From Mesorhizobium sp. YC-39 (lineage in GTDB: Bacteria > Pseudomonadota > Alphaproteobacteria > Rhizobiales > Rhizobiaceae), in assembly GCF_025753795.1 (NCBI RefSeq), contig NZ_JAOWPS010000006.1, positions 124,001 through 188,000 on the forward strand: a stretch of DNA of 64,000 nucleotides, read 5' to 3'. How positions within the stretch are numbered: the stretch's first letter is position 1; the number at the start of each line of letters is the position of its first letter. The position numbers and the translations under genes were made by a program. Below, piece after piece: positions 26,619 to 34,667 of this stretch. The notes beneath the pieces were generated by a model, which was given only the letters and a program-made list of their open reading frames with translations, had not been told where the DNA came from and ran no database searches.

Positions 26619-28864
26619 TCGAGAAAATCGTCAGTTTTGTCATGAGCGGCGGCGTCGGCTCGAGGCTGTGGCCGCTGTCGCGCGAGGACAACCCCAAGCA
26701 GTTCCATGATTTTTCGGGCGATGGTTCGATGCTGGCCAAGACGCTGCGCCGGCTGACAGCAAGGCCGAAAGGTGAAACGCCGGTTTTCCTGATCGCGTCC
26801 GAGCGGCACGCCGATCGCGTCCATGCTGACCTGGCCGGCCTCGACCTTTCCGGCGGCGGCCCCTTGTTCGAGCCGACCGGCCGCAACACCGCCGCTGCTG
26901 TTGCCCTGGCGACTTTGCGCACTCTGTCCGACCAAGGCGACAGCCTGGTGCTGGTGGTTCCATCCGACCACGAAATCGCCACAGCACAGCAATTCTGGCA
27001 GAGCGTGGAAAGTGGCGCTGCTGCGGCGCGCGCGGGGCGGCTGGTGGTGTTCGGCATCAAGCCCAGCCAGCCGGAGACCGGTTATGGCTATATCGAGGTT
27101 GCCGGCGAGCGGGACGGCGTCTGCGATGTTTCGCGTTTCGTCGAAAAACCGGATCTCGCGACCGCGCAGAGCTATCTCGACGCTGGCAATTTCTACTGGA
27201 ACACTGGCATCTTCCTGTTTCGCGCCAGCGCCATGCGCGACACCTTCATGGCTTTCCAGCCCGAGATATGGACGGCCACCGAGGCTGCCTACCAGGCCGC
27301 GACATCGGATCTTTCCGGCCTTTACATGCCTCTCGACCTCTACGCCGCCATTCCCTCGACCTCGATCGACTACGCGATCATGGAGAAGGCGAGTGACATT
27401 GCCATGGTGCCGGCCGGCTTTCGCTGGAATGATCTCGGTTCCTGGCAATCTTTGCTGGATGTCAGCCCTTCGGACAAGCAGGGCAATGTCATCATCGGCG
27501 ACGTCGTCGCCATCGATTGCGAAAACTCCTACATCCGCAGTGATGGCCGTCTGCTGTCGGCCATCGGCGTGGAGAATCTCGCCATCGTCTCGACTGCGGA
27601 CGCTACCTTCGTCGCTCCAGTCAGCCACAGCCAACACGTCAAGAAGATCGTCGAGCAACTCGAAAAGAGTGGCCGGCTGGAAACCAAATTCACACCCGCG
27701 GACGATCGCGTGATCGAAAGCGGCGCCTGGCGCCGCCGCGTATATCACTGGCTGTTTGAAGAGACGGTGCCGCTATGGTCGACAGTCGGGGTCGACGAAC
27801 GCCATGGCGGCTTCCATGAGGCATTGGGCTTCGACGCCACGCCACTGATGAAGCCCAAGCGCATGCGTACGCAGGCCAGGCAAATCTACGCCTTCGCCGT
27901 CGCCAAGGCGCGGGGATGGGACGGCCCGGCCGACCGGTTGATCAGCCACGGCATCGAATTCATGGCCAGGAACGGCCGTACCGACAATGGCGGCTGGGTA
28001 CGCACGCTCAATGTCGATGGTTCGGTCGCCGACGCCGTCGAGGACGCCTACGATCATTCCTGCGTGCTGCTGGCGCTCGCGCATGCCCATATGTCAGGCA
28101 ATCCCGATGCATTGCGGCTTGGCGAAGAGACATTTTCTTTTCTCGACGCGCATCTCGAGGACCATCGCATGACCGGTTTTCTCGAAACGTCGGACGGCGT
28201 GGGCGAACGCCGTTCCAATCCGCACATGCACCTGCTTGAAGCTTTCCTGGCGTGGCATCAGGCGACCGGCGAGCGTGCCTATCTTCGCCGCGCCGCGCGC
28301 ATCGTCGATCTGTTTCGCAGCCATTTCTTCGACCCGGAAAGCTGGACGCTTGGCGAATATTTCGATCGCGAATGGAAGCCGGCCAAGGGCGACAAAGGCC
28401 TGTGGACGGAACCAGGCCACCATTTCGAATGGGCCTCGTTGCTGATCGATTTCGCCGGGCGCAGCGGCCAGAGCGAACTGAGCGGCTTTGCCAGGAAGCT
28501 CTATGCCTCGGCCATCGCCAATGGCCTCAACCGCGCCACAGGCCTTGCCTACGGCGCCGTTTCGCGGCAGGGCCTGCCGCTCGACCGCGTCTCGCGCAGT
28601 TGGCCGCAGGCGGAGGCGATCAAGGCGGCGATCGCACTGGACGGCGCGGGCGGACCCGACCTCAAGCCCGAGATCGAAGCGCGGGTCGGTCGCCTGTTCC
28701 GTTGGCACATCGACCCAGCGCCGCGCGGTCTGTGGGTCGACCGGATCGACGAACGTGGCCGTTCGTTGGCCGCCGATGTGCCGGCCAGCATCTTCTACCA
28801 TCTGGTCTGTGCGCTGACGCAGTATCTCGACGGCACTGCAGGCAATCCTCTGCGGAAAGATTGA
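26615..28864 (+). CDS. ManC-AGE fusion: mannose-1-phosphate guanylyltransferase with AGE-type isomerase domain
   Basis: Protein of 749 residues. Residues 1 to about 345 are a GDP-mannose pyrophosphorylase: MSGGVGSRLWPLSRE near the N-terminus, EPTGRNTAAAVALA, VVPSDHEI, ETGYGYIEVAG, RFVEKPDLATA and NTGIFLFRA. From about residue 370 a different domain follows, of the N-acylglucosamine 2-epimerase (alpha/alpha)6-barrel type: VGVDERHGGFHEALG, KRMRTQARQIYAFAVAKARG, NPHMHLLEAFLAWHQ and TEPGHHFEWASLLIDFAG. Usual ManC-ManA fusions end in a cupin phosphomannose isomerase; here an AGE domain takes that place. It probably converts fructose-6-P to mannose-6-P and forms GDP-mannose, with phosphomannomutase elsewhere. 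Confidence 0.9.
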   Translation: MIEKIVSFVMSGGVGSRLWPLSREDNPKQFHDFSGDGSMLAKTLRRLTARPKGETPVFLIASERHADRVHADLAGLDLSGGGPLFEPTGRNTAAAVALATLRTLSDQGDSLVLVVPSDHEIATAQQFWQSVESGAAAARAGRLVVFGIKPSQPETGYGYIEVAGERDGVCDVSRFVEKPDLATAQSYLDAGNFYWNTGIFLFRASAMRDTFMAFQPEIWTATEAAYQAATSDLSGLYMPLDLYAAIPSTSIDYAIMEKASDIAMVPAGFRWNDLGSWQSLLDVSPSDKQGNVIIGDVVAIDCENSYIRSDGRLLSAIGVENLAIVSTADATFVAPVSHSQHVKKIVEQLEKSGRLETKFTPADDRVIESGAWRRRVYHWLFEETVPLWSTVGVDERHGGFHEALGFDATPLMKPKRMRTQARQIYAFAVAKARGWDGPADRLISHGIEFMARNGRTDNGGWVRTLNVDGSVADAVEDAYDHSCVLLALAHAHMSGNPDALRLGEETFSFLDAHLEDHRMTGFLETSDGVGERRSNPHMHLLEAFLAWHQATGERAYLRRAARIVDLFRSHFFDPESWTLGEYFDREWKPAKGDKGLWTEPGHHFEWASLLIDFAGRSGQSELSGFARKLYASAIANGLNRATGLAYGAVSRQGLPLDRVSRSWPQAEAIKAAIALDGAGGPDLKPEIEARVGRLFRWHIDPAPRGLWVDRIDERGRSLAADVPASIFYHLVCALTQYLDGTAGNPLRKD

Positions 28865-28906
28865 CGGAACAGAAACGCGACGTTTGGCCACGGTGGAGAG
28901 AAGGTC

Positions 28907-29380
28907 TTGCCCTTCAAGAAAACAGGTTTGCTTGCGCTTGTCGCCTTGGCGTTCGCGATTAGCTTCCTGGTCATTATCACCAAAAAAGGAACGGATGTTC
29001 GTTCGCAGCCTCCAAAGCCACAAGCGGTACTTCAGTCGTTTGATGGCAAGCTTGCGATTCAATCAATCGACGATCTTAGGGTCGGCGGCCGCAAGGTTCT
29101 GTTGTGCGGCGTAGCATTTAAGAAACCCCAGTCCATGCGCGCCATGATCACCGAGGCCGCGCGCCGGGACTATCAAGGGCTCGTCTTGACCTGCAAGCCT
29201 GTCGGATCGGGAACGCCTTGCGACGGCAATACCGCGTCAAAGTTCGGTGATGCCACTGTCGTACAGTGCTTTACCTCCGATGGCGCGGATTTGGCCGCCA
29301 AGCTTGCCGAAAACGGCATCCTGTGCGGGCAGCCCGCGCAAGCGGGTTCGGCCTACAAATCTTGTCCGCAAGGCTTGTAG
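28907..29380 (+). CDS. Small exported protein, weakly SNase-like
   Basis: Protein of 157 residues from a TTG start with GGAGAGAAGG just upstream. It has a single N-terminal hydrophobic segment (LLALVALAFAISFLVIIT), so it is exported or anchored. The remainder has LRVGGRKVLLCGVAF and VVQCFTSDGADLAAKLAENG, which resemble the first and last strands of staphylococcal-nuclease-like domains. The catalytic Arg/Glu set is not evident, so a nuclease role is doubtful. Five cysteines in the mature part suggest disulfides. Function unknown; it stands between GDP-mannose synthesis and the export block. Confidence 0.55.
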   Translation: MPFKKTGLLALVALAFAISFLVIITKKGTDVRSQPPKPQAVLQSFDGKLAIQSIDDLRVGGRKVLLCGVAFKKPQSMRAMITEAARRDYQGLVLTCKPVGSGTPCDGNTASKFGDATVVQCFTSDGADLAAKLAENGILCGQPAQAGSAYKSCPQGL

Positions 29381-29825
29381 GCAAGGGTTCGCCAAACTGC
29401 CCTCGTGGTCGTTCCCATGAAACGCGCCCGAATCGCGACTGTCATAAAATGAAAAGCAGAATATGCGACAACGCCTGACGTCAAACCCGGTCGACTGTAC
29501 ATGCACGACGGACCGGCGCGACGGCGGCTTCAAAGACCGTGAAATTGAATCTTAACCCCTCTTACCTACCAATCAACCTGTGCCGGTGAGCATCTTGGCG
29601 AAAAGGAACCAATTGCGCTCCCCAATTGTAGTCCGTTGCAGCCGGCAGCAAAAATGGTACATTCAAGCCTTCTAATAAGTGTGTTTTATGAAACACAGCG
29701 GAAACCAAAAGACATATCGCATATGCGAAATGGATTGGAATCAAAGATAAAAGCTGTTACGCGCTCTTTAGTACCTTGGTGATCGGGTGGGTCTGAGGTT
29801 ATGCGGGACAAAAGGATCTGAACGA
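29381..29825. promoter_or_regulatory. AT-rich control region of the export block
   Basis: About 445 bp with no recognised gene; the right half is AT-rich. It contains an inverted repeat GTGTTT-TATG-AAACAC (29681-29696) and a perfect 12-bp palindrome TCGCATATGCGA (29717-29728), about 100 bp before the FecR-like gene. These are candidate regulator sites. AT-rich targets are known for MucR/Ros-type exopolysaccharide regulators in rhizobia, but no specific match is claimed. Confidence 0.4.
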
Positions 29826-30335
29826 ATGAACCTTACTGTGAAAAGTGCGTTGGCTGGATTGATCGTCTCGATCAGTTTCAGTCCTGTTTCATCGTTCGCT
29901 CAGGACGCGTCATGTACCTGCGCGACGGCCTATCAAGGGGCGGCGAGTTCAATCGGATCGATTGGGCATGCCGACGGCGACGTGATGGTTTCGCAGACGG
30001 CTGGTTATGGTCCTGCCAAGGCGGGAGCTGCCCTGGATTTCGGCAGCCGCGTGGTGGTTGGCACCAAAGGGTCAGCTTCTGTTCGTGTCGGTGGCTGCAA
30101 CGTGAAGGTACCGGCGAATTCAAGCCTCGACATTTCCCGTGTCGAGAACAATATCTGCCTGAAAGTCGTGGGCTCTGAACAGACGGCTGCCGTTGGTGTG
30201 AGCCCTGAGCATACGGGTCAGATTGCCTCGGGCGGCACCCCGTCCTGGCTGCCACTCGGTCTCTTTGCCGGCATGGCTGGCGCGGCTGGTATCCTTGCTG
30301 CAACGCAGGATGACGACAACGGCGTCAGCCAGTAG
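29826..30335 (+). CDS. Exported FecR-like small protein
   Basis: Start taken at ATG 29826 with AAAGGA upstream; 169 residues. A Sec signal peptide ends SSFAQDA. The middle reads GHADGDVMVSQTAGYGPAKA and then GSRVVVGTKGSASVRVGGCN, the alternation of short strands seen in FecR-type domains. A C-terminal hydrophobic segment (WLPLGLFAGMAGAAGILAA) ends with DDDNGVSQ, looking like a membrane anchor with an acidic tail. FecR domains often sense or bind polysaccharide-related ligands. It heads the block with CpsB, Wza and Wzc homologues and may be a periplasmic accessory or sensor. Confidence 0.6.
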   Translation: MNLTVKSALAGLIVSISFSPVSSFAQDASCTCATAYQGAASSIGSIGHADGDVMVSQTAGYGPAKAGAALDFGSRVVVGTKGSASVRVGGCNVKVPANSSLDISRVENNICLKVVGSEQTAAVGVSPEHTGQIASGGTPSWLPLGLFAGMAGAAGILAATQDDDNGVSQ

Positions 30336-30357
30336 GCGGATCCTAGGCGGGCAATGG

Positions 30358-30384
30358 CAGCGGAGGCGTAAGGCGCCTCTGCTG
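30358..30384 (+). terminator. Hairpin after the FecR-like gene
   Basis: CAGCGGAGGCG (30358-30368) pairs with CGCCTCTGCTG (30374-30384) around TAAGG: an 11-bp stem with one G-U pair. It sits 22 bp after the stop. The following TATATTGTT is T-rich but not a run, so it may be a weak terminator or attenuator before the phosphatase gene. The rest of 30385-30645 shows no gene and presumably holds another promoter. Confidence 0.5.
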
Positions 30385-30645
30385 TATATTGTTGCCGGAT
30401 ATCTTGGTCGGCCTTGCTGGCGCCAGGTTTGTTGTTTTTTGCTAAATTTGTTAACCGTGTCGCTCTATTGCTTTGGGCTGGTCTCGACGCGATTCGTTTT
30501 GGGCGTACCGTCTTGGTGGTTGGAATCCGACGCTGGCTGTCGTGTTTAAGCTTGGCAGATGCGTCATTTGCCATCCTGCGGCTGACGCAATGGCGTATTG
30601 TTGGGACGCAGTCGCTACGTTGCTTCGGTGCAGGTAGAAACGTCA

Positions 30646-31455
30646 ATGATCGACCTGCATTCCCACATCTTGCCCGGTCTTGATGACGGCTCGCCCAGCC
30701 TTGCCGAATCGCTGGAAATGGCGCGGTTGGCGGTGGCTGATGGGACGACGCATATGGCGTGTACGCCCCATGTCATGCCAGGCATGTACGAAAACGGATC
30801 GGCAAATATCATCCGAGCCGTTCAAGGGTTGGATCAGGCGTTGCGCCGTGCCGCTATACCGCTTGCTCTTTATGTTGGTGCCGATATCCATGTAGCGCCC
30901 GACCTTCCGGAGCAATTGGCGCTTGGCAGTGTGCCAACTTTAAACAGATCCCGCTATTTTCTATTTGAACCGCCGCACCACGTTTTACCGCCAAGGCTGG
31001 AAGATCTTGCTCTACGCCTCATAAACGCCGGGTTTATTCCGATTCTTACGCATCCCGAGCGTCTGACCTGGATCAAGGCGAATTACGACGTTGTCGAGAG
31101 GTTGAATGCAGCGGGGTGTCTTATTCAGCTTACGGCAGACTCGATTGTTGGTGCTTTTGGGCGCACAGCGCTTTATTATTCGGAAAAGCTGATTGACGAA
31201 GGTAGGGTAGATATTATCGCATCGGATACCCATGGCGCCACCCGCCGGCGTCCTGGGCTATCGCAGGCAGTTGCCGCTGCTGCAAAGCGATGTGGAGAGG
31301 ATGAGGCCCGCAATATGGTATTGAAACGTCCAGGCCAGATTCTGGCGAACCGGCCCCTCGAACCGGTCGGAAAGGCACGCGTCAAGAAACCGAGCCCCGG
31401 CAACGTTGGCCGCTTTGCCGGACTGGGTCGCTTGTTCAAGGGCGGGACCGCGTGA
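30646..31455 (+). CDS. CpsB/YwqE-type protein-tyrosine phosphatase (PHP fold)
   Basis: Start taken at ATG 30646, giving the canonical MIDLHSHILPGLDDGSPSLA beginning; 269 residues. Metal-ligand motifs of the PHP fold are all present: HSH at residues 5-7, ACTPHVMPGMY, LTHPERLTW, and IASDTHGATRRRP. These manganese-dependent phosphatases dephosphorylate bacterial tyrosine kinases of the Wzc/CpsD type. The matching kinase is two genes downstream, so kinase and phosphatase are paired. It overlaps the Wza-type gene. Confidence 0.9.
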   Translation: MIDLHSHILPGLDDGSPSLAESLEMARLAVADGTTHMACTPHVMPGMYENGSANIIRAVQGLDQALRRAAIPLALYVGADIHVAPDLPEQLALGSVPTLNRSRYFLFEPPHHVLPPRLEDLALRLINAGFIPILTHPERLTWIKANYDVVERLNAAGCLIQLTADSIVGAFGRTALYYSEKLIDEGRVDIIASDTHGATRRRPGLSQAVAAAAKRCGEDEARNMVLKRPGQILANRPLEPVGKARVKKPSPGNVGRFAGLGRLFKGGTA

Positions 31456-32243
31456 TGGGCGGTTTTCGGTACGCAAAAAGCTTTGCCGGCACAATATGTG
31501 TCTTGGTCGCTTCGCTGGCAATGTCTGCCTGCACGAGCACCTCGTCAACGGCGCCATCTTCACCGGCTTCGGTCGATGCGCTGCAACTGACATCATCGTC
31601 GACGCCGCTTTCGAGCGGTGGCGCTCTGCAGGTCGTAAAAGACCTGCCTGCGCCGCAAAATACCCAGAACGGCAGCGAGCAGCCTTTGTCTCCGAACGAT
31701 GTGCTCGAGGTGAATGTGTTCCAGGTCGACAATCTGAACAGAACCGTTCAGGTCGACGCCGGCGGGCAGATTTCGCTTCCGCTTATCGGAACCATGATCG
31801 CGGCGGGAAAGAGCGTCCGTCAATTGGAGAAGGAAATCGAAACGGCCTACGGCGCCAAGTATCTGCAGTCGCCCGATGTGTCGGTTTTCGTTAAGGAGTC
31901 GGTTGGACAGCGCATTACTGTCGACGGTGAAGTCACCAGGGGTGGTATCTTTCCAGTATCGAGCAACGCCTCTCTCATCGACGCGATCGCCCTTGCTGGA
32001 GGGTTCAACACCGTTGGAGATGCAAAAAAGGTCTTTGTCTATCGCAATATCGGCTCAAATACGCTGGTCGCTAATTACAATGTGGAGGAAATTCGTGCCG
32101 GCAAGAGCCGCAATCCGCGCATCTATGGCGGCGACAAGGTTGTCGTCTTCGCCTCGAAATCGAAAATTGCGATGAACAATCTCAAGGACGCCCTCGGTGT
32201 CGCCTCGAGTGCAGCCCGAATTGCGGTGGTCCCAGGACTATAG
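31455..32243 (+). CDS. Wza-type polysaccharide export lipoprotein (OPX)
   Basis: ATG 31455 overlaps the preceding stop; an adjacent GTG 31452 is also possible. 262 residues. The signal peptide ends in a lipobox LAMSAC, then a Ser/Thr/Pro-rich linker. The Poly_export domain covers about residues 75-150 (LSPNDVLEVNVFQVDNL, QISLPLIGTM) and an SLBB domain follows (RITVDGEVTRGGIFPVSSNA, IDAIALAGGF). These proteins form the outer-membrane export channel or its periplasmic ring. At this length it resembles the rhizobial ExoF/GumB type, without Wza's C-terminal amphipathic barrel helix being certain. Confidence 0.92.
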   Translation: MGGFRYAKSFAGTICVLVASLAMSACTSTSSTAPSSPASVDALQLTSSSTPLSSGGALQVVKDLPAPQNTQNGSEQPLSPNDVLEVNVFQVDNLNRTVQVDAGGQISLPLIGTMIAAGKSVRQLEKEIETAYGAKYLQSPDVSVFVKESVGQRITVDGEVTRGGIFPVSSNASLIDAIALAGGFNTVGDAKKVFVYRNIGSNTLVANYNVEEIRAGKSRNPRIYGGDKVVVFASKSKIAMNNLKDALGVASSAARIAVVPGL

Positions 32244-32294
32244 CCACAGTCGGTCAGAATTCAGCTACGGACGAACTCAGGATTACCTCGCGCC

Positions 32295-34667
32295 ATGCTC
32301 GATCGTAACAGACAGCATCAAATTGCAGGCCCGGGACACGGTCAGGCCTTGTCCGCGGACCTGTATTATGACGGTGCGCAAAACTATAACCCGTACGGTC
32401 GTGATCACCCGGAGCAGGACGAGGGCTTTAATCCACTAAAGCTGTTGTTTTACGTTGTTCAGTATCGGTGGCTGATCGTCATGATGGCGGCGGCGGGGCT
32501 TGTCGCCGGCGTCATCGTTACCATGATGCAGACGCCAAAATATCAGGCGACAACGCAACTGGAAGTGCTGGTTCCCTCGGCAAAGGTCTTCCAGGACATT
32601 GAAGTGGTTTCCGAAAACAGCGACGTGCGAGCTTTTCTAACGGCCCGTGAAAAGCTGAAAAGCCGCGCATTGGCGCAGCGAGTGGTGTTCCAACTGGGTC
32701 TCAGCGAAAAGCCGGACTTCCTGTTTCCGAAGCCGAACTTTTCACCTAGCAATATTTTCTATCGTGCGTTCGGAATCGCCAAATCCCCCTCCGTTGAGGA
32801 GAAAACCCCTGAGGAACGTGAGACGATCGCGATCGACCGCGTTCTAAAAGACCTCACGGTCAGTCTCGTCACCAATACAAGCCTGCTGTCGATTACGTTT
32901 GCCGACCAAAATCCGAAATATGCAACTGACATAGCCAATCAGGTCGCACAAAGCTTTATCGACCAACGCCTCGATCAGACCAGCGAGACATCAGACCTCG
33001 CACGGCAATTCATCCAGGAACAGGTTTTGCAGGTAAAGCAAAAGCTCCAGAAATCCGAGGAGGAACTGGTCGCTTATGCAAAGGATGCAGGTATCACGGT
33101 AACCGGCGACGACAAATCGCTGATAGGGTCGAACATCGAGGCTCTGAATACCGCGCTGGCAACGGCAATCCAGGAACGTCTCGACGCCGGACGGGTCGTG
33201 GAACAAATCGACAAAGGTCGCGGCTCGAGCCTAGGCCCGGTTCTGGAAAGCCCAGGTCTGCAGAAGCTCAGCGAAAAACTGGCTGATTTGACCAGCCAGT
33301 ATCAGCAGAAGCTGGGCATACTGAAGCCCGGTTTTCCGGAAATGCAACAGCTTCAGTCGCAAATCAAGGAGTTGCAACGGCTCTATAGCAATGGTGTTTT
33401 GACGATAACCGATTCCTTGCGGCAGAAATACCAGGAAACTCAGAATAAGGAGGCCGACCTTAAGTCCAAGCTTGCTGAGATGGAGAAGCAGCAGGTTGTC
33501 TTCAACGATAAAAACATCAAATACACGATCCTGAAGCGCGAGGTCGATTCGAATCGTTCCCAGTATGACAACCTTATTTCCAAGTTGAATGAAGTTGGTG
33601 TGAGTTCCGAGCTCAAGACACAAAGCGCCGCAATCGTTGATTTTGCGACGCCGCCTGAGCGTCCTTATTCTCCGCGCCTGACCATCAATCTTGCGATCGC
33701 TTTGGCTCTTTTCATGGCTCTGAGCGCGTCAATAATCTATATTATCGAGTTGTTGAACAACACCTTCACCAACCCCGAGCAGATCGAAAAGGAATTGGGA
33801 TTGGCGATGCTGGGCATCCTGCCGCTCGTCGATGACCGGGAACTCATAGCCAGCATCACCGATCAGAAGTCAGGACTGTCCGAAGCCTACCGCTCGCTTC
33901 GAACATCGTTGCAGTTCTCCGGCGCCGAGGGCGCACCGCGATCACTGCTGGTCACGAGTTCGGAGCCCTCGGAAGGCAAGTCGACCACGTCGTTCAAGCT
34001 CGGGCAGGATTTTGCCGCACTTGGTGCAAGAGTTCTCATCGTCGACGGCGATCTTCGCAAGCCCAATCTTCACCGGCTGTTTGGGCTCGACAACACGATT
34101 GGGCTCAGCAACCTCCTGACAAACACCGTTCGCAAGGAGGATCTTGCGAGCATTTTCCGGGTGACGAAATATCCGAATGTGACCGTTTTAACGTCCGGAA
34201 CGATCCCGCCGAACCCCGCGGATCTGCTCTCCTCGCCCAAGATGGCGCTGATCATCACCAATCTCGGCAAGCGCTTCGACCTTGTCATCATCGATGCCCC
34301 GCCGGTTGTCGGTCTTTCAGATGCACCTATCCTCAGCCGGCTTGCCGAGGGTACGTTGATGGTCATCTCCACCAATCAGGTCACACGCAAATCGGCCAAG
34401 ACAGCGTTGAAGCGCCTGCGAGCCGCCGGCGCCAATGTGGTCGGAGCCGCGATGTCGAAATTTGCGGTGAACAAATTCGACTACAACTACGCCTACAAAT
34501 ATATGAACTACCAGTATTACGACTACGGCACCCCGAAACTTGAAGGCAAAGTGGATGACGGAGCAGGCCAGCCCGCTTATGCAAAATCTCCGGCGTTCAA
34601 GCGTTTGGTTCGTCGCATCCGTTCTAGTGTTGGCGGCTTCGTCGATCGGTCTAAGTCGGCTTCTTGA
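32295..34667 (+). CDS. Wzc-type tyrosine autokinase / polysaccharide co-polymerase
   Basis: Protein of 790 residues. A cytoplasmic tail of about 50 residues, membrane segment at about 58-78, a long periplasmic coiled-coil region (about 80-450), the proline-rich PPERPYSPRL before the second membrane segment (about 462-486), then the BY-kinase domain. That domain has Walker A SSEPSEGKSTTS (about 555-566), Walker A' VLIVDGDLRKP and Walker B LVIIDAPP. A tyrosine cluster, FDYNYAYKYMNYQYYDYG, lies at about residues 728-745 and is the presumed autophosphorylation site. It controls chain length and export. Its last 113 bp overlap the next gene. Confidence 0.93.
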   Translation: MLDRNRQHQIAGPGHGQALSADLYYDGAQNYNPYGRDHPEQDEGFNPLKLLFYVVQYRWLIVMMAAAGLVAGVIVTMMQTPKYQATTQLEVLVPSAKVFQDIEVVSENSDVRAFLTAREKLKSRALAQRVVFQLGLSEKPDFLFPKPNFSPSNIFYRAFGIAKSPSVEEKTPEERETIAIDRVLKDLTVSLVTNTSLLSITFADQNPKYATDIANQVAQSFIDQRLDQTSETSDLARQFIQEQVLQVKQKLQKSEEELVAYAKDAGITVTGDDKSLIGSNIEALNTALATAIQERLDAGRVVEQIDKGRGSSLGPVLESPGLQKLSEKLADLTSQYQQKLGILKPGFPEMQQLQSQIKELQRLYSNGVLTITDSLRQKYQETQNKEADLKSKLAEMEKQQVVFNDKNIKYTILKREVDSNRSQYDNLISKLNEVGVSSELKTQSAAIVDFATPPERPYSPRLTINLAIALALFMALSASIIYIIELLNNTFTNPEQIEKELGLAMLGILPLVDDRELIASITDQKSGLSEAYRSLRTSLQFSGAEGAPRSLLVTSSEPSEGKSTTSFKLGQDFAALGARVLIVDGDLRKPNLHRLFGLDNTIGLSNLLTNTVRKEDLASIFRVTKYPNVTVLTSGTIPPNPADLLSSPKMALIITNLGKRFDLVIIDAPPVVGLSDAPILSRLAEGTLMVISTNQVTRKSAKTALKRLRAAGANVVGAAMSKFAVNKFDYNYAYKYMNYQYYDYGTPKLEGKVDDGAGQPAYAKSPAFKRLVRRIRSSVGGFVDRSKSAS

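Noticed and set aside
26564..27748. 394-codon minus-strand open frame
   Set aside because: Antisense to the ManC domain; no family pattern.
29562..29744. 60-codon minus-strand frame in the export-block control region
   Set aside because: No ribosome site or family pattern; lies over the palindromes.
30414..30683. Open frame between the FecR-like and CpsB-type genes
   Set aside because: No start signal or pattern; it runs over the clear CpsB start.
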